The notes: a model not told the origin generated them from the letters alone. A stretch of DNA of 64,000 nucleotides from Rutpela maculata (GCA_936432065.2 OW386289.2:39387538-39451537), one strand, 5' to 3'; shown: positions 1-12,496, counted from the first letter of the stretch. Translations and numbers: made by a program.

Positions 1-446
1 ATACAAAAAAACTAATGGAAGATTATGATGAATTAACCTTGAATTAATAATAATTGTATATATTCAAGAGAATGACGATGTCTTGTTAACTTTATTACTT
101 AGTGGTCTTCGTTTTTTGTGTTCATGTTCAGTTATCAGTTTGTTTAAATAAAATAATTACATCAATTATCTAAATTAGCGATAAATAAAATTGAGGGTAT
201 TTTTTGTCCAATTGCTTACAAAATTCAATAATTTAATTTCCAATCAATTTTCAATCAACACTCAACAGCGTTATCTTGAAGGGTAACGGGGACAAAATAA
301 GAATATTATATTACTAATATAATTGAAATTAAATTCAAAATCATTTATTTTACGAAATTACATAAGATATTATGTATATCGCACGTCAATTAGATAGTGA
401 AATTAAAGAGTCACATTCACAACGCTACATCAACAAAAGAGTATAT
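1..446. other. AT-rich stretch, nothing recognised
   Basis: No open frame with recognisable motifs, no RNA gene and no clear repeat was found here. The base composition matches the surrounding transposon-rich intergenic DNA. Confidence 0.5.
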
Positions 447-855
447 TGTGAGGCGGAAAGCAAAAAGGGACCTCTTGTCGGCAAATTCCAGTTTTTAGTT
501 ATTGATATTAAATGAATTAAGCTTTAATTCCGAACAATTTGGTGCAAAAATCATATCTCTATGTTTTTTTTTGTTTAAGTTACTAGTGCGTTTATGAAAA
601 GAGACCTCTTGTCGGTCCCATGTTATTTTTCCATAAGCGACAAGAGGTACCTTTTCCAGGACTAAACATCGACTGCTTTATCGATTATTTTAAGTGTCTC
701 ATCCAATTATATCGGTTTTGTAATCGATTACAACTTGTAAAGGTAATAAATCGCAAAAATCCGAAAATCGATTATTTTGACCCAAACCACTAATTCGACT
801 GTACTGAAAAATTGACATCGCCGACAAGAGGTCCCTTTTTGCTTTCCGCCTCACA
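447..855. repeat. Foldback MITE, ~409 bp, ~35-bp terminal inverted repeats
   Basis: The left end reads TGTGAGGCGGAAAGCAAAAA and continues into GGGACCTCTTGTCGG; the right end is its near-perfect reverse complement, ending CCGCCTCACA. The motif GACCTCTTGTCGGTCC recurs inside near 600, and its complement near 636, so the element has nested sub-repeats. The flanks share a possible 3-bp TAT duplication. No coding capacity. The family is not recognised. Confidence 0.8.
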
Positions 856-1829
856 TATACATTAAAATGATGACTTTTAGACAAAATATATATACAGAGG
901 ATTGAACGAGGCTAAAAATGAGAAAACACATGAAAAAGATTTTTAATAGAAAAAGATAGATAAATATGAGAACACATTAAAAAAACATACCAAAGAATAC
1001 ATTTTGCCATATATTATGAATAGATTTGTGTATAGAAAATTTCTTGTTGTTGGGTAACAGTAATTTTAAATAAACAATCAATAATGTAGTAATAGTAAAT
1101 ACCTTCTAGCTGCTTGTACATCAACTTAAATGAAGAAACTGTTCAGTTTTAGGCGAGTTATTGTATACACAGGATATAGGATAATCTAGTTAAAATAGAC
1201 AAGACAAGTCCTAACCTCGTAAAAGTTCCCAGAGAGCTAAAAATTGGTACAGGTCTTAAAAATGTCATGAGAAATGAAATGTCAAAAGTGTCCATCGATT
1301 TCACTTGAGTTAAGATTCAAGATCAACAGTAAAAAAATAGGTTTTTGGCAAATATCTCTTAAATGTCAAGTGCTATCGTAAAAATAGTTATTACTAAGAT
1401 TGTAGATTATGCGATTCTCTACAAGGAAGGTCGTTATACTTTTTTCCTACAAATGATTTTTCGTGAGATATTGCTATTTTAAAAATTGGAGAATTCATAT
1501 TCTGCATAATATGCACTTTTTTCACACCACTTTCGAGGTCAAGTACTTGATGCATTTTCCCCCTTTAGACATAATCCACGATTTGTATGGATCAAACAAG
1601 GACAGATTTCTCTTGATTAAAAAAAATGGTGCTGACTTTAATTATTATTAAACCGAACCTGATTGACTTTTAGAAAACTATGTTATGATTAATAACCTTC
1701 ACATTCTAGTTCAACAGTTATATATTCTTCTTTTTTTTTTCTTTTGGTTCGTTATATTTTTCTTCCTCTTCCTCTTGTTACTGGATTTCTGTGGGTTGTT
1801 CTAAAAAACCAGATGGATCAGATATCTCT

Positions 1830-2117
1830 TCACTGATATTCTGCTGTATTCGATGCGACATTGGAGCAAGACTGGCCTTGGCCACATACTGTTGAACAAA
1901 ATAATCCGACTTTTTACAGCCACAATTATAATTACAACCCTTCGTGCAATTGCAAAAAAATAGTATTGATAAGTTTTTCTGGAGCAGCGGGGGTAGAGTT
2001 TGAGTTGGCTAGAAACCGTTGTTTAATACCCCTTCCAGTTGGTTACCTAGCCATAATTAGACATAATACTAGATACGATATACATGTTGATAAGCAGCAC
2101 CAGATGTTGGAGGAAGA
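1830..2117 (-). pseudogene. C-terminal CXC-domain remnant of the recurrent transposon protein
   Basis: Reading the minus strand from 2117 gives LPPTSGAAYQHVYRI, then LWLGN, then (frame change) PAAPEKLINT, then (frame change) CNCTKGCNYNCGCKK, then (frame change) VGLFCSTVCGQGQSCSN, ending in TGA at 1832-1830. The order LPPTS, W-L-G-N, then a C-N-C-K-G-C cysteine cluster is the one seen in elements C and F in this window. The cysteine spacing resembles Tesmin/TSO1 CXC domains, which bind zinc and often DNA; a function in the transposon protein is inferred. At least three frameshifts and several stops show it is dead. Confidence 0.72.
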
Positions 2118-2605
2118 CTGGATAACTGTACACTTAATACCTCGAGATTTTAACTTCTACAGAGTGGACTATAAATAATAGGCCATAATTCAAGGATAGA
2201 TTCTTTGGACCAAAATATGAGGATATAACCAAACATGCTTTAGTAAATTGTTGCGGTGGAAAAAGATACAGTCTGTCAAAATTGTAATTTTTTTTCTTTT
2301 TTTTGCAATATCTCAACTACCTCTTGACCAATCTTCTCCCAATTTGGTGAGGAAACATTTTTTAAGCTAAGAGACAATAATTTATGTATCACATCATGCT
2401 AGGCCATGGAGGGCGCCTCATGAGCTCTACCTGATGATGAATATTTTTCTCTTTTTTTTACGAAACGTAGTGGCACTTTTGACTAGAAAAAGGTACTCTT
2501 GATAGAACTTTATAATTTCAACCGTTTTCGAGAAAACTGCCTCATAGATCTCAAGGATTCTATGAAAACAAACTCAAGTTGAAAAAAAAATTGTATTTAT
2601 TGAAA

Positions 2606-2697
2606 AGTGTGCTTTGGTGGCGTCTTAGTTCTGTCATTTACATACAATTTCATAAGTCTGACATTTTGACAGAACTAAGACGTCACCAAAGAACACT
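2606..2697. repeat. Hairpin, ~30-bp arms
   Basis: The left arm AGTGTGCTTTGGTGGCGTCT and following TAGTTCTGTCA is answered by TGACAGAACTAAGACGTCAC and following CAAAGAACACT, around a ~30-bp loop. It lies in the right half of palindrome A and is probably a small nested MITE. Confidence 0.7.
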
Positions 2698-2891
2698 TCG
2701 ATCGTTTTTACATAACACTTACCATTTAAGAGATACTTGAACAAAAACATTTTTTTACTTTGACCTTGAATCACATTTTTAGAACAAGTGGAATCGATGA
2801 GGACTTTTGACATCTCATTTGTAAGGTTTTAAGGTCTCTACCAATTTTTAGCTCTATGCAAATTTTTTCGAGGTTGGATAGCTATTTTTAC

Positions 2892-4959
2892 TTCATATGG
2901 ACACTTTTCACGGTTTTGTAAATAAGTAAATATTATACTTATAATTCCTGTGTTTCTTATTTTAATCATCTACCGATGTCACTTTGTGTGGCGAAATGGT
3001 CGTCAGTATACCATGCACTATTTCTCTTTTGGTAGCCTGGCGCATGCTGGGTGGCTCTAAATGGTCTGGGAAAATTTTCCATATGAAGGCCAGACGCAGG
3101 ACCGGATGGGTCTCTGGGGCACTAATCAAGTGGGGCCATTCAAGGGCAGTGAAATAGAGAAAAAAATTGTTTCCTCTTGGAAAGAAACTAAAAAAAAATT
3201 CCTCGAAATGAAAAATTAATGCTCGGGGGAAGAAAATTGGACAAAAATTTAATCAGCGGGAGGATGAAAAAAACATTTTTTGGCTAGCAAGGGCGGGCAA
3301 CCGGCTCTGGCCCAACCTCTTCCAATTATTTGGGCCCGTTTGATCACTGTATGAAAGGAGCACCGAGAAATCCAGATTTCCGGTGGGTCAGCACGTACCT
3401 GCTGGTAGTTAACACTTCACTTCGTCCTAATTTCATACGATCGGACTTTCCGCTTTTAAGTTAACCTTACAAAAAAAACCGCTGCCCAAGGAATTACTAC
3501 TTCCACATTCAGACTTTCCATCCAAGTCTCTCACAACGAAAAAGATTTGTGTGTGGAAATAATTGCTTATGGAACTTTAATAATATAATATTTGAAATTG
3601 TCTACCCCAAAAATTCATAAAACCATGTCCCACATCGGTAGTGGGGATGGTGATAGTAAAGGTGGATGAAGTAAAAAAAATATTTTGAAATTTTTGGTTC
3701 TTGTACATACACTGAATCATAATTTTTTTTCACCTCCTTCTATAATGTTGTGGAGGCCAAAATTTTTGAGACCTTATAGCTTTTTTTTCTGTATACTACA
3801 TATCAATTTCAATGACTCTTATCTACTGTATTTATCTATTCACCCCCATTTTCCCCAAGTTACCTCCCAACCCTTCATCGGAGTAAGATGAAAATATAAT
3901 CTAGTTCCAGATCACGTTAAAATACATACGTGTATCAAATCTCGAGTCAATATCTTAAACGGTTCCAAAGTAATCGTGGGCACAAAAAAAATGTTACAGA
4001 CAGACAGACCGACAGACAGAAATTTTTCTTTCGCTCAAACTTAAAGATCTCTCCTTACGAGAAGAGGTTCGGCAAAATTTCCAGGTTGGGGGTAACTCGT
4101 CTCCTGGCATCGGTGATAGGCCCTGGTAGCGGAAATAGGCCGACGTTAAATAAATAGATAAAAAAAAAGAAAGTTAGGGAGAATCGGATAACTAACAATT
4201 TCGATGTTTACTGTTATTTTAGAAACGTACTGATCAAATACAATATACTGTTCGCTTTCGTATTTACGAAGGGTATAATTAATGATTGTATCATAGTCAA
4301 CATTAGTAATTATTATGCTATAAGATGCCATAAGGCAACCATAACAATACACATGTAAAATAACTAAAATCTCCTTACAATACTTTGTTGTTTTATAGGG
4401 AATAACAATGACATCATAAATTTTACCTTGGATTCACTAACAGTTCTTTATTACAATAGGTATAATGTAATATAAGTAATTCATTTATCATATTATTAAC
4501 AAGTTGAAATCTGAGAATTATTTTTCTTAAGCATATCTAGCTAGCTAGTATATTCTAATAGATGTTCTGGGAATTTTAGAGTTGTACTTTACCAATGGGC
4601 ATGTCCCACATTTTTTTATTAGCCCAATCTATCATTACATTTTTTTTTTCGATTTTTTTTTTCAGCTTAAAAGAATTGATAAACAAATAGTAAAATTTTA
4701 AATTTTACTTTTGGCATTATCAGACTAATTCCTGCTAAAACGCAAGGTCGTGATTACAAATGTACGTCTACCAGTCTCAGTTGATATTTGTTCTCCAATA
4801 TTATGTTATGTAATGTAAAACCAGTATTTTGAGTCCTAGTGGAGTCATATTAGCGGAAAATGTTCATGATTTAAGAGAAATCTTTGAATAGGCCAATTAT
4901 TTTTTAATACATTTAAGCTATCACAGAGAGCCAATAGCTATTTTTTTTTTCATTCGCCA
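2892..4959. other. Intergenic repeat-like DNA without a gene
   Basis: Short open frames here are not supported by motifs. A short GACAGACAGACCGACAGACAG run near 4000 resembles the run beside the tandem arrays at 13.5 and 53.2 kb, so part of this may be an old end of the same repeat family. Nothing else is recognised. Confidence 0.4.
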
Positions 4960-6010
4960 TTGACCGAAAGCCCTATTTACTTCAATTTTTTTAATTAAAT
5001 TGCGATTTTTATTCGTCTCCTGCACAGTTTTCTTCAAATACCCTGGCTTTCATAAGTCATATCTGGACAAAAGAAATCACATTGTTCTTAAAAAATGTCT
5101 ATGAAACTGTGTAGGTTATAATAATTTAAATGAATTTTCTAACCTCAAAGAAAACGAAAAACTTATTGGTGATACTCTGTTTTTTTTTAACTTTGGTTTG
5201 CATGCGTCATACAGTGTATCACTGTATTTTATTGAAAATGTGGGAAAATATATTTACTTCCTTTCGGTAAGCGAAGGAAGTAAAAATATTATATTACTAA
5301 AAATTACAAAGATATGTACAAAAATAATTTAAAGGTAATAACTGATAATGTGAAAAACATAGGGTTTTATTTTATAAAAATTTGTAATAAAACTTTTTTA
5401 AATTGTATTTTTAAATAACGTTAGTAATTTAAAGTGATAATTTTAATATTTTTTCCAATAAATAGAACTTAAGTGCTGTTAATTAGCCTTATTAATTATT
5501 AGCTTTAAGAAATTTTAGTACACATCTTCCCTATTTTTTTGTTGCATAACATATATTTCATCAATTGTGATTTTTAATCTACTTGTAAATGACGTTAATG
5601 AATTTTGGAAAGAATCAAAATTTACAACAAAAAATATTTAGCAAAAAATAACAAGAAAATAGATAAATGTTCCAACAAAAGAAATGTTTTTTTTTGTAAT
5701 GTCTATATTTCTTCATGCCAGCTTAAAGTGTACAAAAAAATCTAGAATTAAAAAAATGCTTTACCCAAAGATTATCGTATAATCAAAATATTGCCTTACT
5801 TTTGTAACGAATGAAAATAAAATCCCATAAATAGTTAAAATATAACGCAATCAAACCAAAGTATTTCGGAAAAAATTTTCAGGTTAGAAAATTTACATAA
5901 ATAATGTTGACCCACACAGTTGTATAAAACATTTATTAGAAGCCGAGATATTAAAAGAAAGAGTGAACCGGAAACTGAAAAAAGTTAAACTTTCAGTGTT
6001 GTGGGATATA
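4960..6010 (+). repeat. Dispersed repeat module, copy 1 (Helentron-like candidate)
   Basis: Blocks here match 51690-53800 in the same order and orientation: GTGTAGG...TTTAAATGAATTT-CTAA-CTC at ~5110 and ~51770, and a block with ACATTTATTA and GAGATATT followed by GAACC-GAAAC at ~5900 and ~53690. A strong hairpin lies at 5256-5281. The tandem array present in the 52-kb copy is missing here. The combination of a terminal-type hairpin and an optional central tandem array suggests non-autonomous Helentron-type elements, but that is inference from structure alone. Confidence 0.45.
5256..5281 (+). other. Strong 10-bp hairpin
   Basis: ACTTCCTTTCG, loop GTAAG, CGAAGGAAGT: ten paired bases with one bulged T. 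Related but decayed forms occur at ~53320 and, on the other strand, at ~13425, each next to the ~115-bp tandem array. This looks like a conserved structural end of the repeat family. Confidence 0.7.
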
Positions 6011-6595
6011 CCCATTTAATTGGCAAAATGGATATATTTTTTAAAATAATCTACATAATAGAGCAACCATATCCTTTGAAATCATTCAATGGATAGTTTT
6101 AATTAGGATTGTAGAACAAGTTATAGGTAACGAATTATTTCTGGCAGGTATAAAACTTACGTTGTCTTGCAATATATTCCAAAAGGAAACTTAATTTAAA
6201 AAAAACACGCATTCAAATATTATCGATATATATTTTTTCAATTATTCCTTTATGAATTGGCAAAACAGATAAGTATAATACTTCACTCAGTATGTCCGAA
6301 GAGGTCGACAGTCACCCGACGTCAGCTAGCTTTTGGAGCTTGGTGGGGGGATCATTAGTGAGTGAATTGGTGAGTTATTGGCGCGTTGCAACCGGGGACT
6401 GCTATCTTGAAAAAAGTGTTAAGAACGGTTTTTTTTTTCAAATATCTCGACTTTTATGTCTTATTATACTATTAATTTTTTTCGTAGGACTGACAGTTTT
6501 TTGTTTTTCTACGACTATTGAATAATTCATTTATTATGGATACGTTTTTGAACATGTAATAATAGGTCTCATTACTAACGGCCGCGGGTAATAAT

Positions 6596-6725
6596 TCATT
6601 ACTCAATAGGCTAGGACCAATCCCAAGAGTTCATTCATATTCATTGTTCAACAGACTTGAACCAATCACAAGAGATCATATTTATTATTCAATAGTTTTC
6701 GTGGAGCAATCGGAAGAGACGACTT
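6596..6725 (+). repeat. Three degenerate ~55-bp units with CCAAT-like cores
   Basis: Units begin CAATAGGCTAGGACCAATCC, CAACAGACTTGAACCAATCA and CAATAGTTTTCGTGGAGCAATC. Each has a CCAAT-like core followed by an AAGAG box. They lie inside the left inverted repeat region of element B, where a transposon promoter would be expected, so they may be upstream activating repeats. That role is inferred. Confidence 0.5.
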
Positions 6726-7297
6726 AAAGTTTAAAAACATCGCGTGTGCCATAACTCAATTCAATCTGTCATACTAAGTAGGTAATCGATTTCGCCGAAA
6801 GTAAAAAAATGTCACTTTTCGTACGCTCCTGTAGGCTCGAATTATCGATTTCGCCGGTGCGATTCACGATGTGCATCACTTGCAATTCTTCCTCTTTCCA
6901 TAATGACATAGTATGGCCCTTCAGCTCATATATTAAAAAAGATCTGAATGTTCAAAGATTGTGTTTCGCCTTCTTTGTAGATTGCGAAAACGGACGCCTC
7001 AACACGAGGAACAATTTACTGTTTCTTAAATCTCCGTAACTTTTTGTTTTTTCGGAGATATGGAGGTTTAAAAAGTCAAAATACTTCTTTAAAAGTTAAA
7101 TATCTCAGAAACTAAGGCACTTGCGCCAAAAATGTTAAGAAACCAAATTAAAGATTATCGATTAAGTTAACAGTCTTTTTTAAATTTTCTCTCCTGCTTA
7201 AAAAATAAAGGAGTTATGACCGATACAATGTGCGTCTTTGCATATTCCCTAAAAATCTCAAATTTACCTCAAAGTGCAACTTTCTGTTGAGTAGTCG

Positions 7298-7446
7298 TAG
7301 AAAAAGTATAGTATTCTACTTGCGTGTAATAGCTATTACTCACTCGGATGAATTACGACACTCGCCTTCGGCTCGTGCCGTAAACATCATCCTCTTGAGT
7401 AACACCTATCATTACACGCTCGTTGAATAATATGCTATTATTGCGA
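7298..7446. repeat. Palindromic MITE-like module, ~150 bp
   Basis: AAGTATAGTATTCTACTTG on the left pairs roughly with CGTTGAATAATATGCTATT on the right, around a GC-rich inner hairpin (CACTCGCCTTCGGCTCGTG). A shorter relative lacking the inner hairpin is at 19857-19945. A hairpin with a similar inner CTCG-rich part is at 15033-15134. Confidence 0.6.
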
Positions 7447-7784
7447 GAGAAAGTTCTAAATGAGCGCGAAACGCGGTTTTTCGCATTTCTTCCGATGTGA
7501 GTAATTTCTACGAGAAAATTGTTCCACGTGAAAATTGTAGAGTAGAAAAACCTACAACAAAGTTTTTAATTTTTATTTTCGAACAGTAGTTTGCACTACA
7601 CCGCGCCGCAAAGTCAGCATGTCAACACGTGACTATACAGGAAAGCAGAAATACTTTACATTACTGGTATCGTCACTGTACAATACAATTGGTATGAAAT
7701 GCAGCATGATCACGGTAAAAATGAGACATCAATCTTCTCGTGTTACTAGCAGAACTTGTCCGTGACAAATTAAACCTGTTTTTT

Positions 7785-8275
7785 AAAAAAGTCCGCAAAA
7801 GAAAAAATTGCCGAATAACTGTAGTCAACATCGATACGACGTTGTCATAAACGACAACATCCTGCTTCTACACGCCTTCAGCAGGTGCGGCACGACTTTC
7901 TGTTTTTGGATTTGGTAAATAGAAATCCATCACCACTTTGAAGAACAGTTGGAAGCATCTCTGAAAATATTTAAAGAAAAAAAAGTTTCCCCGAAGAGTT
8001 AAATTCGCTACGCCACATATGTTTTGTGAAAGCAACAACAAAATGAAAAAATACATCGACGTTGCACGCGGCCCGGCAACATACTTTCAGGGTGTACCTT
8101 GCAGGAAACTTTCACTAGCCGGAGAAATGGAGACGGACCAGGAAAAAATATGGGCTAGAACCGAAAACCATCACGGAAAAAGCTGTACCCGATGAACTTC
8201 TAACATTAATAGCCTGTAAATGCAATGGAACAGCTTGTGGTTGCCGCAAAGCTGGAGCGGTAAAACAGCGATAAA
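7785..8275 (+). pseudogene. C-terminal remnant of the recurrent CXC-domain transposon protein
   Basis: Around 7850 one frame reads NDNILLLHAFSRCGTTFCF, matching the His-Ala-Phe ... Gly-Cys-Asp-Thr-Thr box of this family but with Gly in place of the Asp. Downstream, in shifting frames, come SLRHICFVKATTK (~8005), then AVPDELLTLIACKCNGTACG and CRKAG (~8185-8255), followed by TAA at ~8275. The order matches the remnants in A, C and F. Stops and frameshifts break it throughout. It is not expected to give a working protein. Confidence 0.72.
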
Positions 8276-9077
8276 ACTTGAGACAAAGTTATAGAACTGC
8301 CGAAAATCTCTGTACAGGACGGCTTCGGCAACAAATCCCACGGAGAGAACAAATCGACAATGACAGTTGATTAGACCTACCGGGGAGATCACATTAAAAG
8401 AAAGGGCACCTGGAACTCTAATCCGGGGTGGTGTGGTGTGACGTACTTTTCTGGTGAAGCCTAGAAGCGTTACTTTTAGTACCTTAGCAACAGCGGTATT
8501 TACGGATCGGTTGCTGTGGCGCCAGTTCCGTATATTACGTAAGGCAACACCACGTCCCTCAAAGAGCTGATATAGTAGGGATAGAGTAACTACAGTGGAG
8601 AAACGATAAGTTGCAGTGGGTCAAATAGGGAAAATTAGACCTTTCACACACACCGCAGTGAAACGCACAATTCAAAATACAATTAACTTTTCTTTACAAT
8701 TGCTACAAAACCACAGATATTATCTACACAATGAAATAATGCTGCAGATGATCAGGAACCTCAGGCTATGATTTGGTTTCGGTATAATCTACGGTGATGT
8801 TACTATGGCAGATGGAAGCAAGGCGGCGGTATGGCGTTAATTACTGCTTAGTGATGATGATATACAGTTAACGCTATGAGATGACAGGAGAAAAGAGGTT
8901 AGCAGAGCAAGCGGCGGAATATGTTAGGTTACAAACGGTGGTTAGATATCTGGAAGGAGAAAGCAGCATAACGGAAAATGATATAATAAAATTATTAATC
9001 CTAGGTGTCAGATTTGCCTCATTCGCAGTACCCCGAGTGCTGAAACGATATAAAATTAGTTAAAAACTTCTGCAGCT

Positions 9078-9541
9078 CTGGCCTGAAACAAGGTATAGTT
9101 AGAACGACACACGCACTGATCTTCTTCAGAGAAACAGATATACTCCGGATACCTCGAGGACACCAGATTTAACAGAAAACCGCAAAAGCGGCAAAATAAA
9201 TAAAGACTCTCGTCCTCCTGGCCTGAAACAATGTATGGTTAGAACGGCATGCGCACCGATCGCCTCCAGAGAAACAGATAGGCACCAGGCTAAACCTACG
9301 CCCATGACGTACCTCGCACCTCCGGAGAAACAAATAGACTCAGGATACCGCGAGGACACAAGATTTAATCGGAAAACAGTAAAAGCGGCAAAATAAATAA
9401 ACACTCTCGTCTTCCTGGCCTACACAATTTATGGTTAGAATGGCATGTGCACTGATCACCTACATAGAAACAGATAGACTCCGGGTACCTCGAGGACATG
9501 AGATTTAACCGGAAAACAGTAAAAGGGACAAAATAAATACA
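9078..9541 (+). repeat. Tandem repeat, three ~140-bp units
   Basis: Units start at about 9078, 9219 and 9415 with CTGGCCTGAAACAA or a close variant, and share AGAGAAACAGATAGACTCCG, CCTCGAGGACA, AGATTTAA and GCAAAATAAATA blocks. The second unit is ~55 bp longer because its AGAAACA-GATAG segment is partly duplicated. The array lies inside element B and is noncoding. Confidence 0.8.
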
Positions 9542-10565
9542 GATGAGAGTCCCTGATATCAGCCAAGTCGTTACCTAATATTCTTATTATTAATCTTATT
9601 ACTCACTTCCTCTCGGCTCACGTCTTCTACGGTCGGTCGGTTGGTCGGAACTGCGATACGTGCTGACTGCCTGGATGAATTCTAGAACAAAATAGTCGAA
9701 GCTATAGTAGAAAACTCTTTTCCTTCTGCGTATCGGTGATTACGTAGAGCGGACTATTTATATATTTTAGGAAAACGGATACTTGCACGACTTGGAGAAC
9801 TTAAGCTTACCTGCTGAAGCACGTCTTCCACAATTGATCGGTGAGGCCGACCTGGCACGCTGTCTTGATTCCATTTGCTAGATCTCCTTGCTTGAAACGA
9901 AGGTCAAATGGGGGAAATTACCAAAATGCGATGCGTGCAAGTAATATGTGGCGTCGTCGGTGGGACTTTCACCAAAACAGATTTGTGGACTTGTAATATT
10001 TATAGGTCGATTGTAGACTTATAATTATTTCGGATACGGTCTCTTGCACGGCTTAGAAAATTTTCTATCAACTTTCAACCTGAACTCTGTTAGGCACGTC
10101 TGGTCGGGTATGGAGCTCGTGCGGAACTCTCTGCTCATTCTAATTTCAACTCCCAGGTATCCTCTGTCCACCAGAGGCCTGGGAGTGGAAAATATGACAA
10201 ACCATGATGGGTGTAAGTATCAAGCGACGTAGATTGAACTTGTAAAGTTCATAAAAATATTTACGTCGTTTGTGGGCGAAAGCGGATTTGTAGACTATTT
10301 CTACAAAGTGCATCTCTCGACTTGTAAAATTTTTAACTTACGTTTGCCGCTGGTCACAGTTCGGAAGTCGCCTCTCATAGGCTGGGCTGCACTAAATGTC
10401 CTGACGACGACAGAGATTTCTCGCGCTCTTTGGTGGGGATAATTGGATGGTCTATCATCATGGTGAATATTACGCGGACATTATATAAAACATTTATCAT
10501 AGCCTGCGGTTTTTAACAAGTGGTGCTAAATAATATATACATAACAGTCGCGGCTGCTGAAATTT
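9542..10565. other. Higher-GC part of element B without a recognised gene
   Basis: Two diverged segments look related: one near 9770 (GGATACTTGCACGACTTGGAG, split by single changes) and one near 10035 (TCTCTTGCACGGCTTAGA), each followed by GCACGTCT. No protein motif was recognised in any frame. Confidence 0.4.
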
Positions 10566-11275
10566 AAATATTTTTTTTCTCGTTTGTGGCGCATACGAAA
10601 TATAATAATATAATATAATATAATAATATAGTTTATTTACCATTTAAATTCAGTACAATATACAACAAATCCAAAAAAATATAATACAAAATAAAATGTA
10701 ACAGAATAGTTGACAACGGACAAATATTGTAAATAAACAAGATGAGAACTCGCAGAGTGGGAAATAACATCTAGAAAAGCACTTCTCTGCCTCAAAAATT
10801 TTGAAAAAGCAGCCTGCGAGAAAAAAATTTAAAATTCGTTTGCCACCCCTGGTCTAGGGACCCTGTTTAATATATATTTTTTTGTCATATACATTTGACT
10901 TTTCATAAAAATAGGTTTTGGAATTTATGAAAATATTTTCATTATTAACTGAGATACGACGAATTGAAATGTTGTAATTTGTTTAATTGTAAATTACAAA
11001 ATTTCAGTTCATTGTATTTCAGTTAATAATGAAAATATTTTCATAAACTCCAAAACCAATTGTCGTATTTTTTTAAAAAGTCAAATGTATATGACAAAAA
11101 AAATTAAACAGGACAGGGGTGGCAACCGAATTTTAAAAAAAAATTTCGCAAACTGCTTTTTCAAAATTTTGGAGAGGTCGTTAGAGAAGTGCTTCTCTAG
11201 ATGTTATTTATTTATTTATTTATTTCCCATATTTCGTAAGGGTCCCATGCACCACAAGCGAGAAAAAAAATATTG
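10566..11275. repeat. Foldback element, ~710 bp
   Basis: AATATTTTTTTTCTCG at the left is mirrored by CGAGAAAAAAAATATT at the right. Inside, GTGGCGCATACGAAATA, AAATAACATCTAGA, and GTCATATACATTTGACTTTT each have an inverted partner, centring near 10985. An (ATAAT)n microsatellite has expanded in the left arm at ~10593-10630. A half copy is at 41505-41640. It lies within the right part of element B. Confidence 0.8.
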
Positions 11276-11818
11276 AAATTTCACCAGCCACCACTAATAC
11301 ATAAAAATTTATTTGGGTGCAACTAGGCTTGCCAAATTGCGTTTCGTTACAGTATGAAAGAGTTTCGCAGCCATGCGCTGACATGCCGACTTTGCGGCGC
11401 GTTGTAGTGCAAAATATTATTCGAAAATAAAGATTAGAAAACGAAATTGTACGTGTTTTCCTGCATCGCATGCTTTTCATGTAGAACAAGAATTACCCAT
11501 ATCTATATAAATGCAAAAAATTGAGTGCCGCGCGCTCATTTCAAATATTTTTTCGTAATAAACAAAAAACTATAAGTTCAACCAAAAAAAAAAAAATTAA
11601 TAATACATAAAACGTGTGAAATATTACGCCCTTTAAAACGTATTTATTTTTTACGTTACCTCAACAGTAGCCGAGATATTTGATCAAAACGGTTTTTAAC
11701 ACTCTATTCAAGATGGCGGAAAACTCCGGTTGCGCAACGCGCCGACAACTCACAAATACACTCCCATTAAGCCCCGAAAGCTCGCTGACGTCGGGTGACT
11801 ATCGACCTCTGCGTACTG

Positions 11819-12336
11819 ATTTCATATATACTGACTGGACTAAAGCTGAAAGAAAAACAATAAAAAAATTTTTATAGTTAGACATACTTTAATTTTAAGT
11901 ACTTGTATAGCAATAAAAAGTGATTTATCAAAGCTCTTCCCCCTTAACTCTCTACTTACTTACTAAACCTGAATTCTACGATTGCCAAAAAATGATAGAC
12001 TGGATACAATGACGGAAAGTTCTTTTGGAGAGGGTAGCCACATCTCAAATGCATGATTCTTGTCTCAGAGGCATAAAGAAAGATGGAGAAAGGCTATTAG
12101 TAAGCCTGGCACTTGGGCGTTTCGTGATATTCCTGCCATGCCAAATTCTGTTCAACCGGCAAGTTGTCAATCTGGTGATCAATATTCTCGGTAGAATCTG
12201 ATATTCCCAGTTACCTGTATGGTCAATAAGGGCTTTAAAATATACCATCTTGTTTACTACTTAACACTCAGCTCACCTTGATGTGTTTGGAAAATTCTCA
12301 AGAATAAGCTTTTATAAATTAGGTCAAACACAAGCA
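11819..12336. other. Intergenic, nothing recognised
   Basis: No supported coding frame or structured repeat was found. Confidence 0.4.
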
Positions 12337-12473
12337 AGAAAATAGTATATTGTAATACAAGTATGGCAATGGCTTCATTGCAAAACGATGTATGAAAGTA
12401 GGAACACAAGCGCACCTATCATACGAGTTTTGCAATGAAGCTTGCCACATGTGTGTTACATACTATTTTTTCT
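12337..12473. repeat. Hairpin MITE, ~137 bp
   Basis: AGAAAATAGTATATTGTAAT on the left pairs with a right arm ending TACTATTTTTTCT, and GGCTTCATTGCAAAACG pairs with TTTTGCAATGAAGC. The central loop is short. No coding capacity. Confidence 0.75.
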
Positions 12474-12496
12474 ACGGTTGTGAAGTTATTTCCCTT

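Larger units (their letters stand above)
1189..2891. mobile_element. Palindromic element A, carries a CXC-family coding remnant
   Basis: About 200 bp at 1189-1395 is repeated, inverted and diverged, at 2699-2891; blocks around CCAGAGAGCTAAAAATTGG and its complement match clearly. The interior holds a minus-strand remnant of the C-terminal part of the recurring CXC-domain transposon protein (1830-2117). The arms plus this coding piece suggest an internally deleted relative of elements B, C and E. The exact ends and target duplication could not be fixed. Confidence 0.6.
6288..11818. mobile_element. Large element B, long diverged inverted repeats, CXC-family remnant
   Basis: The left end from 6288 (CAGTATGTCC, then GTCACCCGACGTCAGC) is matched, inverted, by the right end at 11650-11818 over roughly 170-190 bp including GGCGCGTTG and a shared ATATCTCG block. 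A second inverted pair lies further in (7540-7620 against 11370-11450, containing GCGCCGCAAAGTC). The element holds a plus-strand remnant of the CXC-family protein (7785-8275), tandem repeats (9078-9541) and a nested foldback (10566-11275). The stretches 8276-9077 and 9542-10565 have no recognised gene. No clean target duplication was found. Confidence 0.65.

Noticed and set aside
1861..2178. Plus-strand open frame of ~105 codons inside palindrome A
   Set aside because: It lies antisense to the CXC-domain remnant, starts without ATG and has no motif of its own.
8881..9063. 60-codon frame with a helical, charged look
   Set aside because: No recognisable motif, no transcription signals, and it lies within element B; it could not be supported.
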